This document shows positions 17,208-25,496 of a stretch of 64,000 bases of DNA, in pieces (positions within the stretch are counted from its first letter, which is position 1; every line of letters begins with the position of its first letter). The position numbers were made by a program, and so were the translations under genes. The notes under the pieces were generated by a model that searched no databases, was not told the DNA's origin, and saw only the letters and a list, made by a program, of their open reading frames with translations. The DNA is from JAXGXJ01 sp050943595 (GTDB taxonomy: Bacteria > Actinomycetota > Thermoleophilia > RBG-16-64-13), in NCBI GenBank assembly GCA_050943595.1, contig JBMNPM010000001.1, positions 124,001 to 188,000 on the forward strand. Reading direction: 5' to 3'.

Positions 17208-17368
17208 AAGGCTGCTGAAAAACGAAACCCCGGCCGCCGGAGCGCACTAAACAACACGATAGTACGTCATCGGTCGCGCGAATAGCGCTGCTATTCGCGC
17301 TCCCTCTATCCTTCTCTCGCGCGTGCTGATTGCGCTCCTGCGGCGAAGTGTCATAGTTCAGCAGCCTT
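17208..17368. repeat. MITE-like inverted-repeat element, copy A
   Basis: 161 bp bounded by 12-bp perfect terminal inverted repeats (AAGGCTGCTGAA ... TTCAGCAGCCTT). The core is a perfect hairpin GCGCGAATAGC-GCT-GCTATTCGCGC, and further arms pair imperfectly, so the whole element can fold into one long stem. It has no coding capacity. An inverted copy lies at 56636-56790; by eye the two match at roughly 85% of positions, with several stem differences compensated on the opposite arm. It sits directly after trxA and may act as a terminator. Confidence 0.8.
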
Positions 17369-17443
17369 CTGGGCATCGTTGTGATTGATGTGTAGGTGTG
17401 GGGCGCGTGAGATAATTCTTCGGCAGCCTTGCAAAGGAGCAGA

Positions 17444-18280
17444 ATGCATCCGGAACTCTTTCACATCGGTGGCTTCACGATGAATTCGTTCGGGGTGATG
17501 CTGGCGTTGGCCTTCATCACCGCCGGCTTTGTGGCTCATTGGCAGTTCAAGAAGCGGGGCGTTAGACCCGATTTCATCTATGGGCTGCTGATTGCAGCCA
17601 TCATCGGCGGTCTGCTGGGGGCCAAGATCCACTACCTAATCCTTCACCCTGCTGAGTGGCCGGGCAACCTGGTTAGCGGTGAGGGCCTTGTGTGGTTCGG
17701 CGGCCTGTTCGGTGCGATAGTCGCGGTGGTCATTGTCACACTGCTCTCCAAGCAACGATTGGCTGCGGTGATGGATTCAGGGGCCCCGGCCGTGGCCATC
17801 GGGTATGGAGTGGGGAGGATCGGCTGCTTCTTGAGGGGTTGTGATCACGGGGTACCCACTGATCTGCCCTGGGGGATGGTCTTCCATGAAGGGATCCCGC
17901 CTACCACCGTGCCTGTACATCCCACCCAGTTGTATGAAACGGGTGCCTCCCTGGTCATCTTCGCTTTGCTCGTGTGGGTGGTGGGTCCTCGCTTCAGGCG
18001 GGAAGGGGGACTCATGTTCGCATACCTTGTCTTCGCCGGTGTGGAACGGTTCCTGGTTGAGTTCATCCGGACGAATACCCCGGTGGCCTTAGGGCTGACG
18101 CAGCAACAGTGGATTAGCGTAGCCCTCTTCGTCATAGGCATCGCCGGTATCTGGTGGTTCGAGACACATGGCCGCCTGCGCTCCACGGGGACGCAGGTCG
18201 TCGCTGCATCCGGCACGGGCTCAGGGGCCGGAGCGTCTGGATCGGCCGGGCCCGGCCGCACACAAAGGGCCGACAAATGA
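17444..18280 (+). CDS. lgt: Prolipoprotein diacylglyceryl transferase
   Basis: 278 aa, ATG 17444 with AAAGGAG at 17432-17438. Lgt transfers diacylglycerol from phosphatidylglycerol to the lipobox Cys of prolipoproteins at the cytoplasmic membrane. About seven hydrophobic spans are present. Family signatures include GAKIHYL, GEGLVWFGGLFGAI, GYGVGRIGCFLRGCDHG (the Lgt signature with Cys instead of Asn) and HPTQLYE. The Ser/Gly/Ala-rich tail after the last span is extra. Several lipoproteins in this window (233, 18435, 55189) would be its substrates. Confidence 0.93.
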   Translation: MHPELFHIGGFTMNSFGVMLALAFITAGFVAHWQFKKRGVRPDFIYGLLIAAIIGGLLGAKIHYLILHPAEWPGNLVSGEGLVWFGGLFGAIVAVVIVTLLSKQRLAAVMDSGAPAVAIGYGVGRIGCFLRGCDHGVPTDLPWGMVFHEGIPPTTVPVHPTQLYETGASLVIFALLVWVVGPRFRREGGLMFAYLVFAGVERFLVEFIRTNTPVALGLTQQQWISVALFVIGIAGIWWFETHGRLRSTGTQVVAASGTGSGAGASGSAGPGRTQRADK

Positions 18281-18434
18281 GGCTCCGGGTCTGACGCCGT
18301 CCTTCTGGACGGCCTTGTGCACCGCTGAGCGTTTTCCATAATCTTTGACCGGCTGGGCTGTGATCTCCACGGTGGAACCTCTCTGCCCTGAGGTCTCGTC
18401 ACACCTGCAACATGAGGTGGTAGGGGGTGGCGAA

Positions 18435-19577
18435 ATGCACGGCATCGTGAGGACGGCTCGGCCGTTCGGGGCGTGGCTGCCGGTGCTGCTTCTGGCAGCG
18501 ATGATGGCTTTGGCCCTGGGTGTAGCGGGATGTGGAGATACAGAGGATGTGGAGTCGGCGACCATGACCACGTCCGCAGTGGGGGTCACCACCACTGCCT
18601 ACGGTAGGGCGGAGTCGGACATGTCCACGGCGAGTGCGTCGTCTCCTACAGCGGCCGCCGCCCCGGCGGACTCCGCGAAGAACGGTAGTGCACGGGATGA
18701 TGCTGCCTTAGCGGCCCTCACCACCTCGGCCGGGCAGAAAGTCATCAGTGACGCCCAGCTAGATATCGAGGTGGAGCCCGACAGATTCGAGGGGGTGTTC
18801 GGTCAAGCGCTGTCGCTCGCTGATCGGTACGGTGGCTACCTGGTGGGCTCCAGCTCCCAGGCCGCCGGTGACGAGGCCGCGATGAAGAGCGGCACTATCT
18901 CCATCCGTGTCCCCGCCACCTCTTTCACTCGGGCGTTGGCGGACGCGGCTAAGCTGGGCAAGGTCAGGAGCCGCCAGGTCCAGACCCAAGATGTGACCGA
19001 AGAATATGTTGATTTGAAGGCGCGCATAGCCAACTCCAAGGCTCATGTCCAAGCTCTGTTAGACCTCCTCACTAAGGCAAAGACGGTGGATGAGATCCTG
19101 CAGGTGCAACAGGTGCTCACCGGAGCCCAGCAACAGCTGGAGGAGCTGGAGGGCAGAATGCGCTACCTCGATGAACATACCGGCTACTCCACCATTACGC
19201 TCACCATATACGAGACGGGTGCGACAGTCATCGCACCTTCGAGCGGATGGGGATTTACCCAGGCGCTCAAGGATGCGCTGCACAATGTGGTCCGGGCTGT
19301 GAATGCCATCATGCGGGGCCTGGGCATACTGATCCCGGTACTGATCGTGCTCGCGATCATCGCCTACATCATCCACCGTATTTGGCGGTTCGCGGTTCGT
19401 AGAAGGCAGGAACATGAAACCCGCCGTCACCACCCGTATGTGGAGGGGGGACATCCGCCGGCCGGTCGGTCGGGGCCGACGGACCGGGCTGAGTCTGCGC
19501 CTCCAGTTGCCACGGCTGCTACGGAGGCTCCCACCGTAGATGATCCCTCACCGGATAAAACCGGAACCGGGACCTGA
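18435..19577 (+). CDS. DUF4349 domain lipoprotein
   Basis: 380 aa from ATG 18435, with a G-rich SD region (GGTAGGGGGTGG). Signal peptide with lipobox GVAGC, then a long Ser/Thr/Ala linker. The DUF4349 domain (about 120-290) includes VISDAQLDIEVE, RYGGYLVGSSSQ, ISIRVPA, VTEEYVDLKARIANSKAHVQALLDLL, a coiled-coil-like segment, and YSTITLTIYE. A membrane span (GLGILIPVLIVLAIIAYIIHRIW) and a charged tail end it, so it is held by both lipid and helix. Homologues are widespread envelope proteins of unknown role. Confidence 0.85.
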   Translation: MHGIVRTARPFGAWLPVLLLAAMMALALGVAGCGDTEDVESATMTTSAVGVTTTAYGRAESDMSTASASSPTAAAAPADSAKNGSARDDAALAALTTSAGQKVISDAQLDIEVEPDRFEGVFGQALSLADRYGGYLVGSSSQAAGDEAAMKSGTISIRVPATSFTRALADAAKLGKVRSRQVQTQDVTEEYVDLKARIANSKAHVQALLDLLTKAKTVDEILQVQQVLTGAQQQLEELEGRMRYLDEHTGYSTITLTIYETGATVIAPSSGWGFTQALKDALHNVVRAVNAIMRGLGILIPVLIVLAIIAYIIHRIWRFAVRRRQEHETRRHHPYVEGGHPPAGRSGPTDRAESAPPVATAATEAPTVDDPSPDKTGTGT

Positions 19578-19752
19578 CATGCTGTAGCCGGAGTGTCAGA
19601 GCAACAACGTTGGTCAGTGGAAAGCATTGGGTGGCGCCGAACACTTCGCCGATGGTGCCGTCCCCAGACGCGGTGTATACTGCCTTCTTCGTAGCGTCGG
19701 CAGAAGGTCGGTGATGAGATACTTGTCTGACGTCACGATTAGAATTCCATAT

Positions 19753-19804
19753 CACACCCCTGCTCCGGCAGTGAGGCCGGGGCCGCTCAGACCGTAGGAG
19801 GTGA
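19753..19804 (+). promoter_or_regulatory. rpsF leader: GC-rich hairpin and strong SD
   Basis: Just before rpsF the leader holds overlapping pairings (CTGC-TCCG-GCAG; CCGG...CCGG), then AGGAGGTGA (19796-19804). A CCG in a hairpin loop near rpsF recalls the S6:S18-binding leader known upstream of some bacterial rpsF genes, but I cannot confirm the fold. The rest of the 233-nt gap shows no clear promoter. Confidence 0.25.
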
Positions 19805-19810
19805 CCCAAA

Positions 19811-20221
19811 CTGAACAGCTATGAGCTGGTTCTCATCCTGCGCAACGACGTGGAGGATGAAGAACGAAACGCGGTGCTCGATCGCACCAAAGAGATCATC
19901 ACGAGTGACGGCGGCGTCATCGTGAAGATCGACGAGTGGGGAAAGCGACGCCTGGCATATGAGATCAATGACTGTTTCGACGGCGTCTATTACATTCTCT
20001 ATTTCGAGGCTGAAGCCAAGACGCTGAATGAAGTGACCCGAGTACTCGGCATCACCGACAGTGTACTGCGCTACATGCCGCTCAAGCACGAAAAGCCTTT
20101 CAACTTCCAGTCGGCTGCGGCTTCCGCGGAACCGGCGGATTCCGTAACTCCTGTGTCTGCCGTGGCATCTACGGCGTCCGCGGAGCCTGCAGAGTCTGCC
20201 CCCACATCCGAAGAAGCCTAG
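19811..20221 (+). CDS. rpsF: 30S ribosomal protein bS6, apparent CTG start
   Basis: 136 aa. Reading in frame, TGA 19802-19804 blocks upstream extension. The conserved N-terminus N-S-Y-E-L-V-L-I-L-R then begins right after CTG 19811, which lies 9 nt after a near-perfect SD (AGGAGG 19796-19801). No ATG, GTG or TTG occurs in frame until GTG 19850, which would delete the first beta strand. CTG initiation is therefore the best reading unless there is a sequencing error. The bS6 core continues to EKPFNF and ends in an Ala/Ser/Pro/Glu-rich tail. bS6 pairs with bS18, encoded two genes downstream. Confidence 0.88.
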   Translation: MNSYELVLILRNDVEDEERNAVLDRTKEIITSDGGVIVKIDEWGKRRLAYEINDCFDGVYYILYFEAEAKTLNEVTRVLGITDSVLRYMPLKHEKPFNFQSAAASAEPADSVTPVSAVASTASAEPAESAPTSEEA

Positions 20222-20236
20222 GCGAAGGAGCACATC

Positions 20237-20683
20237 ATGGCTCGTGGCATCGCTCGCGTGACCTTGGTGGGTAATCTTACCCGCGACCCTGAGCTTCGGC
20301 AGACACCGAACGGTACCTCGGTGTGCCAACTGGGCGTCGCCGTCAACTCCTCCTACAAGGATGCGTCGGGCCAGTGGGTAGAGAAACCCAATTTCTTCGA
20401 CGTGGTCGTTTGGGCCGCTCAGGGCGAGAACTGCGCCCGTTATCTGAGCAAAGGACGCCAGGTAGCTGTGGACGGACGACTTGACTATCGGTCCTGGGAA
20501 GCTCAGGACGGAACTAGGCGCAGTAAGGTGGAGATCGTCGCCGACACAGTGATGTTCATCGGCGGGCAGGGTGGTGAAGCGCGTGAACCGGCCTTCCGGG
20601 GCGGCGCGCAGCCCGCGCCGGCTACGGCGGCGCAGGACGATTTTCGTGACATCGATTTCGGAGGCGACGATATTCCCTTCTAG
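20237..20683 (+). CDS. ssb: Single-stranded DNA-binding protein
   Basis: 148 aa, ATG with GAAGGAG upstream. OB-fold signatures are ARVTLVGNLTRDPELRQTPNGTSVCQLGVAVN, FFDVVVWAAQGENCARYLSKGRQVAVDGRL and GTRRSKVEIVADTVMF. After a short Gly/Ala/Pro linker it ends in the acidic tip DFGGDDIPF that recruits replication and repair proteins. The rpsF-ssb-rpsR order is the standard bacterial arrangement. Confidence 0.97.
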   Translation: MARGIARVTLVGNLTRDPELRQTPNGTSVCQLGVAVNSSYKDASGQWVEKPNFFDVVVWAAQGENCARYLSKGRQVAVDGRLDYRSWEAQDGTRRSKVEIVADTVMFIGGQGGEAREPAFRGGAQPAPATAAQDDFRDIDFGGDDIPF

Positions 20684-20708
20684 TCGTTCTCCAAGGAGGT
20701 AGAACAAC

Positions 20709-20966
20709 GTGGCAAATCCCAAGAAACAGCAGCGCCGAGCTCGGCCGGCGGTCGGCTCGCGGCGGCGTAAGTACTGTTTTTTCTGTAAAGAAGGCGTAGA
20801 GATGGTCGACTACAAGGACTTCACCACGCTGCGTAGGTTCATGTCTGAGCGTGGCAAGATCCGTTCTCGTCGTACCACGGGCGCATGCCGTCGGCATCAG
20901 CGTCAGGTTGCGCTGGCTATCAAGCGGGCTCGTGAGGTAGCGCTGCTTCCCTACAGCAGCCGCTGA
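20709..20966 (+). CDS. rpsR: 30S ribosomal protein bS18
   Basis: 85 aa, GTG start with AAGGAGG upstream. The core YKDFTTLRRFMSERGKIRSRRTTGACRRHQRQVALAIKRAREVALLPY is canonical. C-F-F-C near the N-terminus together with C-R-R-H forms the Cys/His set of zinc-binding (C+) S18. This is the form usually replaced by a zinc-free paralogue under zinc starvation; no paralogue is in the window. Confidence 0.96.
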   Translation: MANPKKQQRRARPAVGSRRRKYCFFCKEGVEMVDYKDFTTLRRFMSERGKIRSRRTTGACRRHQRQVALAIKRAREVALLPYSSR

Positions 20967-20980
20967 GAGCCGCCCCGCTG

Positions 20981-21961
20981 ATGCATCGACCTTCTCAGGT
21001 CGCGCTTATCCGGTTCGGTAGGGCGACGGCATCGATTGTCGTTTTGGGGCTGTGTATGTCGTTTTTGCCTCTAGGCCTGGTTGTACTCATGCCTTTCGTG
21101 GTCCTGTCGTGCGCGCACCTGGTCGTGCAGGGCGGGCTGGGTCGGGGCCTGGCGTCGGCCATCGTAGCCGGTGTGCTGATCGGGGTGGTGGCCGGTGTTG
21201 GCATGGCGGCGGCGGTTTTTCTGGTTGCGCTTGGAGTGGGGGGTGTCCTAGGAGAAGCCGTGCGCCGACAGTGGCCGTTCGGCAGGGCCCTGGCCGCAAC
21301 GGCTTCCGCTGCGCTTGTGGCCCTCGTGCTTTGGGGGGTCACTCTGTGGCAGGTCTTGGGCCTTGATCCAACCGCTCTGCGGGAGGCCGCCTTCGATTCC
21401 ATCGAACACGCCACGGAGCTGTACGTCCAAGCGGGTGTGTCCGCCGGTACCACAGAAACGGTATCCGGCCAGATGCAACAGTTGGTGGGTGTGCTTCCCT
21501 ACGTGGCCCCAGGTCTGCTCGGTATGGGGGTGATACTTCTGGCTGCATGCTGTATCGGCCTGGCGTATTGGCTCTTTCCGCGCCTGCGTGACACAGTAGA
21601 GGTGCGTATGGGACTCTCGCGGTTTCGGATGCATTGGTCCGTGGCATATCTATCTATCGCCGGACTCGCCTTGTTGCTTGTGTACGGGGGCGGTGGCGGG
21701 TGGCGTACCGCCATGCTTTATTCGGGGCTCAACCTGTTGTTGGTATCGCAGACGCTGTTCTTTCTGCAGGGGCTGGGTGTTGTGCATTGGTTTGTGAAGA
21801 CACGGCAGGTGCGGCCGGGTGCCCGTGCGGCCTCGTATATCATCGCGCTGTTCGGCCAGGTCTTCCTGCAGTTGACCGGGTTGCTGGGACTGTTCGATAC
21901 ATGGTTGGATTGTCGCAAGAGATTCGCCCTTGAGGGCCCACGTTCGGGTTCTTTGAGGTGA
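20981..21961 (+). CDS. DUF2232 (YybS-like) membrane protein
   Basis: 326 aa with about eight hydrophobic spans over its whole length and a short basic tail (CRKRFALEGPRSGSLR). Its position between rpsR and rplI is where YybS-like DUF2232 proteins are found in many Gram-positive bacteria. The function is unknown; some family members resemble the S-component fold of ECF transporters. It starts 14 nt after rpsR and ends 19 nt before rplI, so it is in the ribosomal operon. Confidence 0.75.
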   Translation: MHRPSQVALIRFGRATASIVVLGLCMSFLPLGLVVLMPFVVLSCAHLVVQGGLGRGLASAIVAGVLIGVVAGVGMAAAVFLVALGVGGVLGEAVRRQWPFGRALAATASAALVALVLWGVTLWQVLGLDPTALREAAFDSIEHATELYVQAGVSAGTTETVSGQMQQLVGVLPYVAPGLLGMGVILLAACCIGLAYWLFPRLRDTVEVRMGLSRFRMHWSVAYLSIAGLALLLVYGGGGGWRTAMLYSGLNLLLVSQTLFFLQGLGVVHWFVKTRQVRPGARAASYIIALFGQVFLQLTGLLGLFDTWLDCRKRFALEGPRSGSLR

Positions 21962-21980
21962 TATCGCTAAGGAGTTAGAT

Positions 21981-22442
21981 ATGGATGTGATCCTGCTACA
22001 AGACGTGGACAAGTTGGGCAACAAGGGTGAAGTGGCAAGTGTGTCGGATGGGTACGCCCGTAACTTCCTGTTTCCCCGCAAACTGGCCGAGAAGGCTACC
22101 GCCGGCCGTATTGCCCAGGTGCGCAGGATGATGGAAGAGAAGGTCGCCCAGCAGCGGCGCCAGGCTGAGCAGGCCGACGAGATACGCGATCTCCTCTGCA
22201 AGACGGTGTTGACCATCACTGCTCCTGTGGGCTCGGCCGATCGTCTGTTTGGCTCCGTTACCAGCCAGGACATCTGCGATGCGATCTACGCGGCCCGTAA
22301 GATCCGCGTCGAGAAGCGCGACGTGGCTCTGGAAGAGCCCATCAAGACCGTGGGTAGTTTTATGGTGAAGATCGCAGTTCATCAGAGTGTGGAGCCGGCC
22401 GATGTCAAGGTCATGGTCGTCCCGGAGGAAGCCAAGGCTTAA
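21981..22442 (+). CDS. rplI: 50S ribosomal protein bL9
   Basis: 153 aa. It begins MDVILLQDVDKLGNKGEVASVSDGYARNFLFPRKLA, the canonical N-terminal domain with the GYARN(F/Y)L signature. A long central helix (RRMMEEKVAQQRRQAEQADEIR) and the C-terminal domain ending VMVVPEEAKA follow. SD AAGGAG (21969-21974). Confidence 0.97.
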   Translation: MDVILLQDVDKLGNKGEVASVSDGYARNFLFPRKLAEKATAGRIAQVRRMMEEKVAQQRRQAEQADEIRDLLCKTVLTITAPVGSADRLFGSVTSQDICDAIYAARKIRVEKRDVALEEPIKTVGSFMVKIAVHQSVEPADVKVMVVPEEAKA

Positions 22443-22561
22443 CAGGCTTTCAATGCGACTACTCGAAGGGGGCGCTCTGACGCGAGCGCGACGGATATGC
22501 TTGGGTGAAGGACGTTGACGGGGGTCTCGTGGAATTAGCGATGAGCAGGGGAGGACCGGCG

Positions 22562-23908
22562 ATGGCGCCGGGTGAGGAGCAGGCTCCCCCCCAGAACATC
22601 GATGCTGAGATATCGGTGTTGGGTGCCAGCATGCTCACGCCCAATGTGATCCCTGGGGTGAGCGAGATCGTACGTCCGCAGCATTTCTATCGGCAGGCCC
22701 ACCAACGCATCTTCGAAGTCATTGAGGACCTGTTCTCGCGGGGCGAACCGGTCGACCCCATCACGGTCAGCGAGGAGCTGGCCAATCGTGCCAGCCTCGA
22801 TCTGGTCGGCGGCAGGGCGTTCATCCACAGCTTGGCGACGGCGGTTCCGGCGGCCACCAATGCGTGGCACTATGCGGAGATCGTCAAAGAGAATTACTAT
22901 CTACGCTCTCTCATACGGGTCGGGGGAGAGATCACCGAGATGGGGTACCGGCGCGAGCAGCCGCCCATGGAGCTCATCGATAGGGCTGAGCAGATGGTGT
23001 TCGACATCTCTCAGGACCGGGTTACAGGTGAGTTCGAGCCCATCGGAGAGTTGATCAGTGAGAGCTTTGCTGAACTCGAGCAGGCCATAACCGAGGGGCA
23101 TGAGACCGTGGGCTGTAAAACCGGCTTTCGCGATCTCGATGACATATTGAGCGGATTTCAACCGGCGAATCTGGTCATCTTGGCTGCACGACCATCCATG
23201 GGCAAGACGGCCTTTGCACTCAACATCGCCCGCAACGTCGCCGTCGATCAGGGCAAGGGTGTGGCCGTCTTCAGCCTAGAGATGTCGAAGATGGAAGTAG
23301 TGCGTCGGATGATGTGCGCTGAAGCCCGGGTAGATAGTTGGCGGGTGCATCGCGGTCTCATGCAGCCACAGGAATGGAGTCGTCTGGTTGCGGCATGTAC
23401 ACCGCTGCATTCCGCACCCATCTTTGTTGACGATAGCGCTTCTCTGAGTCTCATGGAGATACGGGCTAAGGCCAGGCGGCTAAAAGCCAAAGAGAAGAAC
23501 CTGGGTCTCATCGTGGTCGACTATCTCCAGCTCATGATGGGTGGTGATGTGGGTATCGAGAACCGGCAACAGGAGATCTCTCGTATCTCGCGAGGCCTGA
23601 AGATTCTGGCGCGGGAACTTGAAGTGCCGGTGATGGCCCTCTCTCAGCTATCCCGACAGGTTGAGCAAAGAGCTGGGAACCGGCCGGTGCTGTCCGATTT
23701 GAGGGAATCGGGCGCCATCGAACAGGACGCCGACCTAGTGATATTCATCTATCGCGATGAGGTTTACAATCGCGATAGCCCCGATAAGGGGACTGCTGAG
23801 ATCATCGTGGGAAAACAGAGGAATGGGCCTATCGGTGACTGTAAATTGGCCTTCATCCAAAGCTACACACGCTTCGCCGACCTGGCCGACAGGCGTGAGT
23901 CTCAGTAG
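22562..23908 (+). CDS. dnaB: Replicative DNA helicase DnaB
   Basis: 448 aa from ATG 22562, chosen because GGGAGG lies 8 nt upstream and the protein then begins MAPGEEQAPPQNIDAEISVLGA, as in the family; GTG 22505 and ATG 22541 are in-frame alternatives. N-terminal DnaB domain to about 150, linker, then the RecA-like hexameric motor: Walker A ARPSMGKTAFALNIA, SLEMSK, Walker B IVVDYLQLM, LSQLSRQVEQR and the C-terminal arginine-finger region. It unwinds DNA ahead of the replisome. No intein is present. Confidence 0.95.
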   Translation: MAPGEEQAPPQNIDAEISVLGASMLTPNVIPGVSEIVRPQHFYRQAHQRIFEVIEDLFSRGEPVDPITVSEELANRASLDLVGGRAFIHSLATAVPAATNAWHYAEIVKENYYLRSLIRVGGEITEMGYRREQPPMELIDRAEQMVFDISQDRVTGEFEPIGELISESFAELEQAITEGHETVGCKTGFRDLDDILSGFQPANLVILAARPSMGKTAFALNIARNVAVDQGKGVAVFSLEMSKMEVVRRMMCAEARVDSWRVHRGLMQPQEWSRLVAACTPLHSAPIFVDDSASLSLMEIRAKARRLKAKEKNLGLIVVDYLQLMMGGDVGIENRQQEISRISRGLKILARELEVPVMALSQLSRQVEQRAGNRPVLSDLRESGAIEQDADLVIFIYRDEVYNRDSPDKGTAEIIVGKQRNGPIGDCKLAFIQSYTRFADLADRRESQ

Positions 23909-23936
23909 CGTCGTGTCCGCAGTTGAGGAGTAGAGT

Positions 23937-25397
23937 GTGCCGGCCGGCTCTCGGTACGATGCGATCATAGTTGGTGGTGGTCCCGCTGGTATCTTCGCCG
24001 CGCTGGAACTCTCACGACATCCGAATCTGCGGATACTCCTCCTCGAGCAGGGGGCCGATATCTCGGAACGCCACTGTCCGGCCCGCGTGGTTGGGATGTG
24101 TACTCACTGTGCCCGTTGCGATATAACCACCGGCTGGGGTGGAGCGGGGGTCTTCTCGGACGGTAAACTGACGCTGGGGTCGGACGTAGGCGGGTGGCTG
24201 GCAGAGTATTTGGACGACGATGCGTTGCGACTCCTCATCGCACGCGTGGACGGTATCTACCGTGACTTCGGAGCCCCCGGACGGCTCTATGGGGCCCGGT
24301 CGGATGCGCTTGAGCGCTGGGCCGGGCTGGCTTCGACCTACGGACTGCGCCTTGTTCACTCGCCGGTGAGGCACCTGGGCACCGAGAATGCCACCGGTGT
24401 TTTGGCGGCCATGCGGACCCATCTCGAAGACAAGGTCGATATCCGCACCCACACCGAAGTGGTCGAGGTTCTGACCGAACCTGCACAAGGGGAAGGAGCG
24501 GAGGGTGGGCGGCCTCGCCGCCGGGTGGTGGGCGTGACGACGGCCGCTGGTGACGTTTATCGCAGTAGCGCAGTCATCCTGGCTCCGGGGCGGCGCGGCT
24601 CGGCCTGGCTCTCCGGGGAGGCCGAGCGGCTGGGTATCCCCCTGGTCAGCAACGCTGTGGATGTTGGTGTTCGTGTGGAGGTGCCGGCTGTGGTGACCGA
24701 TCCGATCACTGCCGAACTCTACGAACCGAAGTTGTTGTATACGTCATTCCATTTCGAGGATCAGGTGCGAACGTTCTGCATGAATCCGGGTGGTGTCGTG
24801 TGCACGGAGAGCTGGGGAGATGCCGTGACCGTAAACGGACATAGCTATGGTGACGCCGCACGAAAGACCGCGAACACCAACTTTGCGCTCCTGGTCTCAA
24901 CACACTTTACGGAACCCTTCAGGGAGCCTATCGCCTACGGCAAGTCTATTGCCCGCCTGGCTAATATGCTGGGAAAGGACGTCCTGGTGCAACGACTCGG
25001 TGATTTACGCACTGGGCATCGCACCACTCCGGCGAGGCTGGCGCGCAGTACAGTGGAGCCGACGCTGCGTGCTGCCACTCCGGGCGATCTCAGTTTCGCT
25101 TTTCCCTACCGTCATCTGCGTAACCTGCTTGAGATGCTCGATGCCTTAGACGGCCTACTCCCGGGGGTGGGTGGACCGGACACTCTCCTCTACGGCGCCG
25201 AGGTGAAGTTCTACTCCTCGCGCGTGGCGCTGGACGCACACCTCGAGACTCCCATCTTCGGTCTCTATGCTGCGGGTGACGGGGCGGGAGTGACCCGTGG
25301 ATTGGTGCAGGCCTCCGCCTCCGGACTGGTGGTCGGTGCGGCTGTGGCCGCCACGAAGGGAATGGGTGGAGATGAGGCCCGCGACCGTGCCTGGTAA
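23937..25397 (+). CDS. FAD-dependent dehydrogenase (COG2509-like)
   Basis: 486 aa, GTG start with GAGGAG upstream. The FAD dinucleotide motif IIVGGGPAGIFAALELS opens the protein. C-x2-C-x2-C (MCTHCARCDI) at about 58-65 precedes the family hallmark GWGGAGVFSDGKLTLG. The C-terminal GLYAAGDGAGVTRGLVQASASG closes the FAD site. Members are annotated as uncharacterised FAD dehydrogenases, sometimes next to purine or folate genes; the reaction is unknown. The Cys triplet could be a redox or metal site. It precedes purA by 99 nt. Confidence 0.85.
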   Translation: MPAGSRYDAIIVGGGPAGIFAALELSRHPNLRILLLEQGADISERHCPARVVGMCTHCARCDITTGWGGAGVFSDGKLTLGSDVGGWLAEYLDDDALRLLIARVDGIYRDFGAPGRLYGARSDALERWAGLASTYGLRLVHSPVRHLGTENATGVLAAMRTHLEDKVDIRTHTEVVEVLTEPAQGEGAEGGRPRRRVVGVTTAAGDVYRSSAVILAPGRRGSAWLSGEAERLGIPLVSNAVDVGVRVEVPAVVTDPITAELYEPKLLYTSFHFEDQVRTFCMNPGGVVCTESWGDAVTVNGHSYGDAARKTANTNFALLVSTHFTEPFREPIAYGKSIARLANMLGKDVLVQRLGDLRTGHRTTPARLARSTVEPTLRAATPGDLSFAFPYRHLRNLLEMLDALDGLLPGVGGPDTLLYGAEVKFYSSRVALDAHLETPIFGLYAAGDGAGVTRGLVQASASGLVVGAAVAATKGMGGDEARDRAW

Positions 25398-25496
25398 ACT
25401 GTCGGCAACGCGGGTCGTGTTGCTCGGTGTAGGGGCGCGTATGGCGGCCTGTAACCGTGGTCTTCGATTTCCACACTAGGATCATCAGGAGGTATA

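Noticed and set aside
19787..20722. Minus-strand open frame (311 codons) opposite rpsF and ssb
   Set aside because: Shadow of conserved ribosomal and SSB genes.
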